From assembly GCA_027001345.1 (NCBI GenBank), contig JALTMS010000237.1, forward strand, positions 1 through 6,328: DNA of 6,328 nt, written 5' to 3'. A model generated the notes under the pieces. It was not told the origin of the DNA, did not search any database, and saw only the letters and a list, made by a program, of their open reading frames with translations. A program made the translations under genes and the position numbers. Below are positions 1 through 6,328 of the stretch, piece after piece. The stretch comes from Acidobacteriota bacterium (GTDB lineage Bacteria; Acidobacteriota; Polarisedimenticolia; J045). The number at the start of each line of letters is the position of its first letter. Within the stretch, counting starts at the first letter, position 1.

Positions 1-1
1 G

Positions 2-907
2 GTGCTTGTCGATCGCCGCCGTTTTCTCGCCCTGAGCGGCACCGCCGCCCTCGGCGCCGCCATCGATGGAGGCCGCCTGCTGGCCGAAGGCTCGAGCGCC
101 ATGCGCGGCCTGCGCCGGGGAGTGGGTCTGTTCCGGGGCCGGGGCGGTACCATCGGCTGGCTGGCCAGCAGCGACGGCGTGGTGGTCATCGACAGCCAGT
201 TCCCGGACATGGCCCGCATCCTCCTCGATGCTCTGCACGGACGCAGTCCCCGCGCCCCGGACCTGTTGATCAACACCCATCACCACGCTGATCACACCTC
301 GGGCAACGGTGTGTTTGCGGCAAGCGGCGTTCCGATCCTGGCCCAGACCAGGGTGCCGGCCCTCCAGCAGAAGGCTGCCGCGCGCAAGGGCAGTGGCGAA
401 AAACCGGTGGTCGCCGATCGCACCTTCGAGACTTCCTGGAAGGGCAGTTTCGGAGACGAGACGATCCACGTCTTCCACCATCAGCCAGCTCATACCGGCT
501 CGGACGCGATCGCCCACTTCGAGCAGGCCAACGTGGCCCACATGGGCGACCTGGTTTTCAACCGCTACTTCCCCTTCATCGACCGCGGCTCCGGCGCCTC
601 GGTCCGGGGCTGGATCGCCACCCTCGAGCGGGCCCTCGAGCACTTCGACGAGGAAACCCTTTTCGTCTTCGGCCACGGCACGAAAGCCGCCGGTATCAGC
701 GGCACCCTGGCCGACCTGCGGCTGCAGCGCGACTACCTCAGCGCGGTCCTCGAGGCGGCTCACGGCGCTCTGGCCGCGGGGGTGGCACGCGAGGATCTCG
801 ACGCGGATCCGATCGGCAGCCGCTTCCCCGACCACCAGTCTCCCGACTCTCGCTTCTCCCCGGCTGCCAACCTGGCTGCTGCCTGGGACGAGCTTTCCGA
901 GGAATAG
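2..907 (+). CDS. Twin-arginine-exported metallo-beta-lactamase-fold hydrolase
   Basis: This encodes a 301-residue MBL-fold metallo-hydrolase, probably exported folded by the Tat pathway and acting outside the cytoplasm. Residues 5-9 (RRRFL) followed by a modest hydrophobic stretch (about 8-21) form a twin-arginine signal. The metal-binding set is complete: D64 at the end of an early beta strand, the H93-x-H95-x-D97-H98 motif, H164 in PAHTGSD, D183 in HMGD and H225 in FGHG. This arrangement normally binds two zinc ions. The family ranges from lactamases and glyoxalase II to lactonases and quinoprotein-associated hydrolases, so the substrate cannot be assigned. The GTG start gives a sensible four-residue n-region before the arginines, but it lies at the window edge and its ribosome site is not visible, so a start further upstream is possible. 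The stop is 3 bases before the next gene, suggesting an operon. Confidence 0.9.
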   Translation: MLVDRRRFLALSGTAALGAAIDGGRLLAEGSSAMRGLRRGVGLFRGRGGTIGWLASSDGVVVIDSQFPDMARILLDALHGRSPRAPDLLINTHHHADHTSGNGVFAASGVPILAQTRVPALQQKAAARKGSGEKPVVADRTFETSWKGSFGDETIHVFHHQPAHTGSDAIAHFEQANVAHMGDLVFNRYFPFIDRGSGASVRGWIATLERALEHFDEETLFVFGHGTKAAGISGTLADLRLQRDYLSAVLEAAHGALAAGVAREDLDADPIGSRFPDHQSPDSRFSPAANLAAAWDELSEE

Positions 908-910
908 GCC

Positions 911-1780
911 ATGCGACTGCGGACCCTGGCACTGGTGGCGGCAGGCGCGATTCCCTGCGCCCTCGGGCAGATCAGCGATCAGGTCTTCGAGCAGCTCGCA
1001 GCAGCCCGTACTCGGCTCGGCGCTCCGCGCCTCGAACGGGATCCCGCCCTCGACGCCCTGGCCCGCTCTCGCGCCGAGGAACTCGCGGCACGCCCCCCCG
1101 ACCGCCGTCTGGCTGGACGCGAGAGCATCACCCGAACGCTCGCCGCCCGGGGCGACCGGCGTGTGCTGCAAGCCTGGGAACGCCTCGATCTGAGCCGGGG
1201 CGCCACCGAGCCGGCACGTCATTTCTTCCGGCGCTGGCAACGTAGCCCCGGTGCCTGGCGCCGGGCTCTGGCACCGACCACGACTCGCATCGGTCTGGCC
1301 ACAGCCAGAGCGCCCGACGGCTGGCTGATCTTCCTGGCGATCCTGACCGAGGACCGGCCGGCGGCCTTCGATGCCGCCGCGTGGGAGGAAGCCACCCTCG
1401 CCGCTGTCAACCACCTGCGCGCTGCACGTGGTCTGGCGCCGCTGCGCGCCGATCCGGAACTGGCCGCCGTCGCCCGCCGCCACAGCGAGGACATGGCCTC
1501 CCGGGGTTTTTTCGACCATCGCGACCCGGAGGGGCGTGGACTGGCCTTCAGGCTGCACCGCGCCGGCGTGCGTCACCAGCAGGTGAAAGAGAATATCGCG
1601 GTCAACCTCGGCCAGGCCGATCCGGTGCGCACGGCGGTGGAAAGCTGGGACAACAGTCCACTCCACCTGGCGGCGATGATCGATCCGGACCTCCACCTCA
1701 GCGGGGTCGGTATCGCCCGAGCCAGCGATGGCCGCATCTTCTTCACCCAGCTCTTTGCCGGCGACGGGGGAAAGCCATGA
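911..1780 (+). CDS. Secreted protein with two tandem CAP/SCP domains, the first degenerate
   Basis: This encodes a 289-residue exported protein of the CAP (SCP/PR-1, YkwD-like) superfamily. Residues 1-19 look like a Sec signal peptide (basic start, hydrophobic core, likely cleavage after ALG); C16 is not in a good lipobox. The second half (about 158-285) is a canonical bacterial CAP domain: NHLRAARGLAPL, H191 in HSEDMA, H203 in FFDH, E227 in KENIA, H252 after W246 in WDNSPLH, and the closing GVGIAR...FFTQLFAG. These residues build the CAP cavity. The first half (about 22-148) follows the same plan (GAPRLERDPALDALA, then WQRSPGAW, TRIGLATARAPDGW) but lacks the histidines, with R54 and A115 in their places. 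Molecular function is unknown; bacterial CAP proteins are usually extracytoplasmic. The ATG at 911 has GAGG 8 bases upstream inside the end of the previous gene. The stop overlaps the next start. Confidence 0.88.
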   Translation: MRLRTLALVAAGAIPCALGQISDQVFEQLAAARTRLGAPRLERDPALDALARSRAEELAARPPDRRLAGRESITRTLAARGDRRVLQAWERLDLSRGATEPARHFFRRWQRSPGAWRRALAPTTTRIGLATARAPDGWLIFLAILTEDRPAAFDAAAWEEATLAAVNHLRAARGLAPLRADPELAAVARRHSEDMASRGFFDHRDPEGRGLAFRLHRAGVRHQQVKENIAVNLGQADPVRTAVESWDNSPLHLAAMIDPDLHLSGVGIARASDGRIFFTQLFAGDGGKP

Positions 1781-2763
1781 CACCGGAAGACCTGCGTACG
1801 ATCTCCAGGTCCTACGTGGAAGCCAAGGTGCTGCTCTGTGCCGCCGAACTGCGCGTCTTCGACCACCTGCCGGCTCCCGCCGAAGAGGTGGCCAACGAGG
1901 TCGGCGGCACTCTACGCGGCGTCGAGATCCTGCTCGACGCCCTGGTCGCCATGGACGTGCTGCACAAGAGCGCGGGACAATACAGCCTCGAGCCGGCCTT
2001 GCGCGACGACCTGCTTTCGTCGGGCTCGACCCATTTCGTCAGCCTGCTCCGACATCGCAACCGCCTGTTTCGCCGTTGGGCCTTTCTCGAAGAGATCATC
2101 ACCGGCCGCCCGTTGCCGTCCGCTGTCGACGGTCCCGGCCTGCTGGCCGACCCCGCTGCAACCGGCGATTTCATCCGCGCGATGTTCGCCGTCAGCAGCG
2201 ATCGGGCCGCCGAAGTCGCCGCCGTCCTGCCCCTGGCGGGGGCGAAGGTCATCGCCGATCTCGGCGGTGGCCCGGGCCACTACCTGCTGGCGATGCTCGC
2301 GAGGGCTCCCGAAGCTCGTGGAATCCTGGCCGACCTGCCGATCTCCCTCGAGGTGGCCCGCGAGTTGCTCGCCGGCCATCGGCTCGAAGGGCGCATCGAG
2401 ACGGTGGCATGGGATCTTTACCAGGGCGAACCGAGCAGAGCCATCCCACCGATCGATCTGGCCTTCATCTCTCAGGTGCTCCATGGACGGGGGCCGGAAG
2501 CCAATCGGGAGCTGCTCCGGCGTGTCGCCACGCACCTGGCCCCGGACGGCCGGTTGGTGATCCACGAAAACGTGGTCGACGAGGACCGCTGCAAGCCCCG
2601 GCAGGCGGCCCTGTTTGCAGTCAACATGCTGGCGATGACCGAGCAGGGCCGGACCTATACCGAAGGCGAGTTCGTCGCCTGGGGCGAGCAAGCCGGCCTG
2701 GCTCACGACGGCAGCCGACGCCTCGACGAGCGTTCCTTCCTGGTCGTCCTGCGCCGCTGCTGA
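1777..2763 (+). CDS. SAM-dependent O-methyltransferase, Methyltransf_2 type
   Basis: This encodes a 328-residue cytoplasmic methyltransferase with the two-part layout of small-molecule O-methyltransferases (acetylserotonin, hydroxyneurosporene and polyketide O-methyltransferases). Residues about 8-80 form a winged-helix-like dimerisation region (AELRVFDHL...RGVEILLDALVAMDVL...YSLEP). Residues about 155-327 are the Rossmann SAM-binding domain: motif I is D161-L-GGGPG (161-167), followed by the DLP acidic strand (D186) that contacts the SAM ribose. H236 in SQVLHGRGPE sits where this family keeps its catalytic histidine, and HLAPDGRLVIHE (253-264) is the usual late strand. The substrate is unknown, probably a hydroxylated small molecule. 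The reading frame stays open far upstream, but the ATG at 1777 is chosen because it begins at the family's usual N-terminus, overlaps the preceding stop as ATGA, and has a purine-rich GGGGGA about 5 bases before it. It is translationally coupled to the CAP gene. Confidence 0.9.
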   Translation: MTPEDLRTISRSYVEAKVLLCAAELRVFDHLPAPAEEVANEVGGTLRGVEILLDALVAMDVLHKSAGQYSLEPALRDDLLSSGSTHFVSLLRHRNRLFRRWAFLEEIITGRPLPSAVDGPGLLADPAATGDFIRAMFAVSSDRAAEVAAVLPLAGAKVIADLGGGPGHYLLAMLARAPEARGILADLPISLEVARELLAGHRLEGRIETVAWDLYQGEPSRAIPPIDLAFISQVLHGRGPEANRELLRRVATHLAPDGRLVIHENVVDEDRCKPRQAALFAVNMLAMTEQGRTYTEGEFVAWGEQAGLAHDGSRRLDERSFLVVLRRC

Positions 2764-2868
2764 CCCCGCCCTCACAACATCGCCCGGTCTTTTTCGCAAG
2801 AAGGCAGCCACGGCACCGCCCCGAGCGGCACGGAGCCTGCAGCGGCCCGACACACCCTGCCGCGACGA

Positions 2869-2881
2869 GCGCCGACGGCGC
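2869..2881. repeat. Short GC palindrome upstream of the gatE promoter element
   Basis: GCGCC-GAC-GGCGC is a perfect 5-base inverted repeat with a 3-base loop. It sits about where a -35 box would fall relative to the TATATT element. It could be an operator half-site pair, an RNA hairpin at the end of the upstream transcript, or chance in GC-rich DNA. No T run follows on the + strand, so it is not a standard intrinsic terminator. Confidence 0.3.
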
Positions 2882-2894
2882 CCCAGCCCCCCCA

Positions 2895-2903
2895 TGCTAT
2901 ATT
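2895..2903 (+). promoter_or_regulatory. Candidate extended -10 promoter element for gatED
   Basis: TGC-TATATT matches a bacterial extended -10 (TGn followed by a TATAAT-like hexamer) and is a rare AT-rich island in very GC-rich DNA. No TTGACA-like -35 is seen about 17 bases upstream, as is usual for extended -10 promoters. Transcription would start near 2910, giving a leader of about 45 bases to the GTG at 2954. If the host were archaeal, the same bases could serve as a TATA box with a start about 26 bases downstream. Confidence 0.5.
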
Positions 2904-2940
2904 GGCGGGCCGCACCCTGATCCGTAGGCGCCGCTACTCC

Positions 2941-2944
2941 GAGG
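2941..2944 (+). promoter_or_regulatory. Ribosome binding site supporting the gatE GTG start
   Basis: GAGG lies 9 bases before the GTG at 2954, an acceptable Shine-Dalgarno spacing. The rival ATG at 3059 has GAGGAG directly abutting it with no spacer, which is too close to work normally. This is the main reason for preferring the longer GatE. Confidence 0.55.
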
Positions 2945-2953
2945 CAACAGAAC

Positions 2954-5017
2954 GTGACTTACGAAGACAGCTCCCCGGCGGGGAGCGTTCGGCCCCCTGC
3001 CGATTTCAACCCGCGCAGCGAACCGCCCCTCGACTTCCCCGACCGGGAACTCGAGGAGATGACGCCCGCCGACTATCAGACCCTCGGCTTGATGGCCGGA
3101 CTCGAAGTCCACCAGCAGCTCGACACCCGCGGCAAGCTCTTCTGCCGCTGCCCGGCGGGACGCAAGGCCCGACGGGTGGATGCCGAAGTGCTGCGGCACA
3201 TGCGCCCGACTCTGAGCGAACTCGGCGAGTACGACGGTACGGCCCTGATGGAGTTCAAGACCCGCAAGGAGATCATCTACCGACTCGAGCGAAGCTGTGT
3301 GTGCACCTACGAAATGGACGACACGCCTCCCTTCGAAATCGACAAACAGGCAGTGAAGATCGCTCTCGAGGTCTGCCGCCTGCTCGACCTAGATCTGGTC
3401 TCCGAACTCCATGTGATGCGCAAGCAGTACCTCGACGGATCGATCCCCACCGGCTTTCAGCGTACGGCGATGGTGGGGCTCGGCGGTGCGATTCCCTTCC
3501 GCGACAGCCAGCTCGGCGCCGATCGGGTGCTGCGTATCCGCCAGCTCTCCCTCGAAGAAGACTCCTGCCGCGAGGTCTCCGACATCGGCCATCGCATCAT
3601 CTTCGTCACCGACCGGCTGGGCATGCCACTGATCGAGACCGTCACCGAACCGGACATGCTCACCCCTCTCGACGTACAGGCCGGCGGACGTCTGCTGGCC
3701 GCCGTGGCGCGCGCCACCGGCAAGGTACGCCGCGGCCCGGGTGCGGCCCGCCAGGATGTCAACGTCTCCATCGCCGGTAGCCGCCGGATCGAAATCAAGG
3801 GCGTGGACCATCACCGCGGACTGCCCCGGCTGGTTCACATCGAGGCCTTCCGCCAGCTCAACCTCTTGCGTCTGCGAGAAACGCTGCGTCGGCGCGGAGT
3901 GCAGGAATCGTTCTTCGACATCGCCCCCGAGGGCCTGGCCTGGGATGTTTCCGAACTGGTCATCGACGCCCGCGGTCTGCTGCGCGGCTGCGAATTCGCA
4001 CCGGTGCGTGACGCCCTCGAGCGCGAACAGATGATCGCAGCGCTGCGTCTACGAGGCTACGACGGCTTGCTGCGACACCGCACCCAGCCGGGCATCAATT
4101 TCGCCCGCGAGCTACGGGGGCGCGCCCGGGTGATCGCCTGCCTGACCGGCGAACCGTTCATGATCCACTCCGACGTGGAAGACTTCGGCCTGAGCACCCT
4201 GCACTGGAAACAATTGCGCTCGGCACTGCGCTGCGAGCGAGAAGACGGCCTGGTGGTGCTCTGGGGACCGGCGGTGGATGTCTCCACCGCAGCCCGCGAG
4301 ATTCTCGCCCGCGCCGCGGAAGCCCTGGTGGGCATCCCGGCCGAAACGCGCCAGGCCTTCGCTGACGGAACGACGGATTTCGAACGCATCCTCCCCGGCC
4401 CCGATCGTATGTATCCCGACACGGACACGCCCCCCGTACCGATCCCCGATTCCTGGGTCGAGCAACTCGAGCTGTGCCGCAACGAGACGCCCTGGGAGCG
4501 GGAAGACCGCTACCTCGCCGAAGGCCTGCCGGCAGAGCTGGCACGGCGCCTCGGCCGCGCCCCGTGGTCCAGGCTCTACGACGCCCTCGCTCCCCGCACC
4601 GCCGAAGCCGCCCGGTGCCTGGCCTGGGCCCTGGAAAAGCGGCTGGTGCATTTCTGGCGGGAAAGCGGCCGGCGCACGCTGCCGAGCGCCGAGCGGCTGG
4701 CGCCTCTGCTGCGAGCCCTCGAGCAGGGGCGCCTGCATCCCGACGGCTTCGAGCCAGCCCTCGACCGGCTGCTGCGGGACGAGTCCTGGTCGCCGGAGGA
4801 CCTGCTGCGCACGTATCTCGCCGATGGCGACGCCGGCAACCTCGAGGCCCTCGTGGCCGAGGCAGCCGAGCAGAGCCGAGTGCTGAACACCGATCTGCCC
4901 GAAGCCCGCCTGCGGTGGGCCATGGGTCGAGTGATGCGCGGCGGGCGGGGCCGTCTCGATCCCCGGCGGGTGCGCTCGGCTCTCGCCGAAACGCTGGGCA
5001 TCCGGGAGGCGCAATGA
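2954..5017 (+). CDS. gatE: Glu-tRNA(Gln) amidotransferase subunit E (GatE, archaeal type)
   Basis: This encodes 687 residues of GatE, the GatB-related subunit that binds mischarged Glu-tRNA(Gln), phosphorylates the glutamate with ATP and amidates it with ammonia from GatD. The cradle domain begins near residue 41 (DYQTLGL, then GLEVHQQLDT at 49-58 and KLFCRCP). It continues with EFKTRKE (100-106), DGSIPTGFQR (161-170), the LEED motif (200-203), ATGKVRRG (254-261), RQDVNVSI (266-273) and IEIKGV (279-284). GatE-specific features separate it from GatB: an AspRS-like GAD insert (about 380-465) and then IPAETRQAFADGTT and LPGPDRMYPDTDTPP (480-494). A helical domain and YqeY-like tail follow (MGRVM...GRGRLDPRRV, 657-673). 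Archaeal GatE is about 620-635 residues; the surplus is a roughly 36-residue Pro/Ser-rich N-terminal extension if the GTG start is right. An ATG at 3059 would give the usual family N-terminus. The gene overlaps gatD by ATGA. Confidence 0.95.
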   Translation: MTYEDSSPAGSVRPPADFNPRSEPPLDFPDRELEEMTPADYQTLGLMAGLEVHQQLDTRGKLFCRCPAGRKARRVDAEVLRHMRPTLSELGEYDGTALMEFKTRKEIIYRLERSCVCTYEMDDTPPFEIDKQAVKIALEVCRLLDLDLVSELHVMRKQYLDGSIPTGFQRTAMVGLGGAIPFRDSQLGADRVLRIRQLSLEEDSCREVSDIGHRIIFVTDRLGMPLIETVTEPDMLTPLDVQAGGRLLAAVARATGKVRRGPGAARQDVNVSIAGSRRIEIKGVDHHRGLPRLVHIEAFRQLNLLRLRETLRRRGVQESFFDIAPEGLAWDVSELVIDARGLLRGCEFAPVRDALEREQMIAALRLRGYDGLLRHRTQPGINFARELRGRARVIACLTGEPFMIHSDVEDFGLSTLHWKQLRSALRCEREDGLVVLWGPAVDVSTAAREILARAAEALVGIPAETRQAFADGTTDFERILPGPDRMYPDTDTPPVPIPDSWVEQLELCRNETPWEREDRYLAEGLPAELARRLGRAPWSRLYDALAPRTAEAARCLAWALEKRLVHFWRESGRRTLPSAERLAPLLRALEQGRLHPDGFEPALDRLLRDESWSPEDLLRTYLADGDAGNLEALVAEAAEQSRVLNTDLPEARLRWAMGRVMRGGRGRLDPRRVRSALAETLGIREAQ
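5004..5009 (+). promoter_or_regulatory. Shine-Dalgarno site for gatD inside the end of gatE
   Basis: GGGAGG stands 4 bases before the ATG at 5014 and lies within the last codons of gatE. With the ATGA overlap it supports translational coupling, fitting a complex that needs both subunits in equal amounts. Confidence 0.6.
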
Positions 5018-6328
5018 GCAGTGCAACGAGTTCCGCCGACGATTACAAGGGCTACCGGGAGCCGATGCTGAGCGTGATGAAGCGCTTCGGCATCACGGTC
5101 TGGTGCGAGGTGTCGATCCGCAGCAGCCGTGGCGACTTCCGGGGGCTGGTACTGCCTCGCTCCGAGACTGCGGATGCCGAACACCTGGTGCTCAAGCTGA
5201 CCAGCGGCTACAACGTGGGCCTGCGCCACGACACCATCGAAGAGATGCACAAGACGGGCTACCGCAAGGCGAACTACAAAATCCCGGAAAAGGAATTCCC
5301 CGTCGATCCCGCCAAGCCGCGGGTCAAGCTCTTCGGCACCGGTGGCACCATCGCCTCGCGCCTGGACTACCGAACCGGGGCGGTGATCCCCGCTTTCTCG
5401 CCCGGAGAACTCTACGGCTCGGTCCCCGAACTGGCCGATATCTGCAACCTGGAAACCGAAAAACTCTTCGGGGTGTTCTCCGAGAACATGGGACCCGAGC
5501 AGTACCTCGTGCTGGCCGAGCGGGTGGGCGAGGCGATCGCCGAGGGCCGTGACGGAATCGTCGTCGGCCATGGCACCGATACCATGCATCACACGGCCGC
5601 AGCGCTGAGTTTCATGGTGCAGAACCCGCCAGTGCCGATCGTGATGGTCGGCAGCCAGCGTTCCTCCGACCGCCCGTCCTCCGACGCCGCCCGCAACCTG
5701 ATCAATGCCACCGCCACCGCCGCCCGAGGACCGATCGCAGAAGTGATGGTCTGCATGTTCGGACCCACCTCTGACCACTACAACCTGCTCCACCGCGGCA
5801 CCCGGGTGCGCAAGATGCACAGTTCCTATCGCAGCACCTTCCGTACCCTGGGCGACATTCCGCTGGCGATGGTTTCCGACGGCAAGATCACTCCGATCAA
5901 GGACGACTGGGCCCGGCGACGCGAGGACCGGGAAGTCGAAGTGCTGCCCTTCTTCGAAGAAAAGGTGACGATTCTCTATTACTATCCGAACATGCAGCCC
6001 GACATCATCGACGCTCTGGTGGACCGAGGCTATCGCGGCATCGTCATCGCCGGCACGGGCCTCGGCCACGTCAATCGCAAGCTCTACCCCGCCCTCGAGC
6101 GGGCGGCCGCCGGCGGCGTGCACCTCTACATGACCTTGCAGACCCTCTGGGGCTTCGTGCAGATGTACGTCTACGAGACCGGCCGCGAGATTCTCGAGCT
6201 GGGAGTCGTGCCGCTGGCCAACATGCTGCCCGAAGTGGCCTACATCAAACTCGGCTGGGCTCTCGGCCGCCACGGTGACGATGCCGCCGCGGTGCGCGAG
6301 ACAATGACCAGTACCATCGCCGGTGAGA
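5014..6328 (+). CDS. gatD: Glu-tRNA(Gln) amidotransferase subunit D (GatD), 3' end cut by the window
   Basis: The first 438 residues of GatD are visible and no stop is reached. GatD is the asparaginase-like glutaminase that frees ammonia from glutamine (or asparagine) for GatE. A small N-terminal beta domain specific to GatD spans about 25-92 (GDFRGLVLPRSE, LKLTSGYNVG). The L-asparaginase fold follows, with catalytic residues T112 in GTGGTIAS (108-115), T188 and D189 in HGTDTM (186-191), and K267 in RKMHSSYRSTF, which lines up with the lysine of the asparaginase KTNTTDVATF motif. GSQRSSDRPSSDAARN (213-228) and IAGTGLGHVN (345-354) are further family signatures. Archaeal GatD is about 420-440 residues, so little is likely missing. 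The dedicated N-terminal domain and coupling to gatE rule against a plain asparaginase. The ATG at 5014 overlaps the gatE stop and has a good ribosome site. Confidence 0.96.
   Translation, partial: MSSATSSADDYKGYREPMLSVMKRFGITVWCEVSIRSSRGDFRGLVLPRSETADAEHLVLKLTSGYNVGLRHDTIEEMHKTGYRKANYKIPEKEFPVDPAKPRVKLFGTGGTIASRLDYRTGAVIPAFSPGELYGSVPELADICNLETEKLFGVFSENMGPEQYLVLAERVGEAIAEGRDGIVVGHGTDTMHHTAAALSFMVQNPPVPIVMVGSQRSSDRPSSDAARNLINATATAARGPIAEVMVCMFGPTSDHYNLLHRGTRVRKMHSSYRSTFRTLGDIPLAMVSDGKITPIKDDWARRREDREVEVLPFFEEKVTILYYYPNMQPDIIDALVDRGYRGIVIAGTGLGHVNRKLYPALERAAAGGVHLYMTLQTLWGFVQMYVYETGREILELGVVPLANMLPEVAYIKLGWALGRHGDDAAAVRETMTSTIAGE

Larger units (their letters stand above)
2764..2953. other. Intergenic region between the two gene blocks
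   Basis: This 190-base gap carries no credible ORF. It is C-rich and divides the MBL/CAP/methyltransferase block from gatE. I see no strong intrinsic terminator: the best hairpin near the upstream stop (2791-2804, loop GCAA) has only five pairs including two G-U, and no following T run. The right-hand end holds the probable gatE promoter and ribosome site, described separately. Confidence 0.7.

Noticed and set aside
1381..1776. Upstream extension of the methyltransferase reading frame
   Set aside because: The frame is open back to 1381 but overlaps the CAP domain coding sequence, and the added residues are Arg/Pro/Gly-rich nonsense. The ATG at 1777 fits the family start and the ATGA overlap.
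2791..2804. Possible intrinsic terminator after the methyltransferase gene
   Set aside because: The stem is five pairs with two G-U and a GCAA loop, and the T run lies within the 5' arm rather than after the hairpin.
1912..2895. Open frame of 327 codons on the - strand
   Set aside because: It is antisense to the O-methyltransferase, whose SAM motifs are clear. The translation shows no domain and it is best explained as a GC-bias shadow.
2954..5017. GatE as GatB or as an aspartyl-tRNA synthetase
   Set aside because: GatB lacks the GAD insert and the RMYPDTDTPP block and is about 480 residues. The AspRS resemblance is limited to the insert, and no class II synthetase motifs are present.
4576..6273. 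Long open frame of 565 codons on the - strand
   Set aside because: It lies antisense to gatE and gatD, which both match known families in detail. Long antisense frames are expected from high-GC third positions, and its translation is low-complexity and His/Gly-rich with no recognisable domain.
5014..6328. GatD as an ordinary L-asparaginase
   Set aside because: The catalytic domain is shared, but the GatD N-terminal beta domain, the SQRSSDRPSSDAA signature and coupling to gatE identify the amidotransferase subunit.

Overview
The window is a GC-rich (roughly two-thirds G+C by eye), gene-dense stretch with five protein-coding genes, all on the + strand, in two transcriptional blocks. Twin-arginine and Sec-type signal peptides, short Shine-Dalgarno motifs and stop/start overlaps point to a high-GC bacterium. 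The sequence alone does not name the phylum, and an archaeal origin cannot be fully excluded because of the last two genes.

Block 1 (2-2763) is a tight three-gene run. It holds a twin-arginine-exported metallo-beta-lactamase-fold hydrolase (2-907), a secreted protein made of two CAP/SCP domains of which the first is degenerate (911-1780), and a cytoplasmic SAM-dependent O-methyltransferase of the Methyltransf_2 type (1777-2763). The genes are 3 bases apart and then overlap by ATGA, so they are probably co-transcribed. No shared pathway can be named from sequence.

A 190-base gap (2764-2953) separates the blocks. It contains no convincing intrinsic terminator. It does contain a promoter-like TGCTATATT element just upstream of block 2, with a GC-rich palindrome where a -35 box would be expected.

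Block 2 (2954-6328, running off the window) is the most interesting part: gatE followed by gatD, overlapping by ATGA. Together they encode the heterodimeric Glu-tRNA(Gln) amidotransferase GatDE, classically the archaeal route to Gln-tRNA(Gln). GatE is the kinase/transamidase and tRNA-binding subunit, with its AspRS-like insert and YqeY-like tail. GatD is the asparaginase-like glutaminase that supplies ammonia. All catalytic residues I can place are present in both. Finding the archaeal-type enzyme beside bacterial-looking exported proteins suggests either horizontal acquisition or a bacterial lineage that uses GatDE.

No tRNA, rRNA, CRISPR array, insertion sequence or long repeat was seen.
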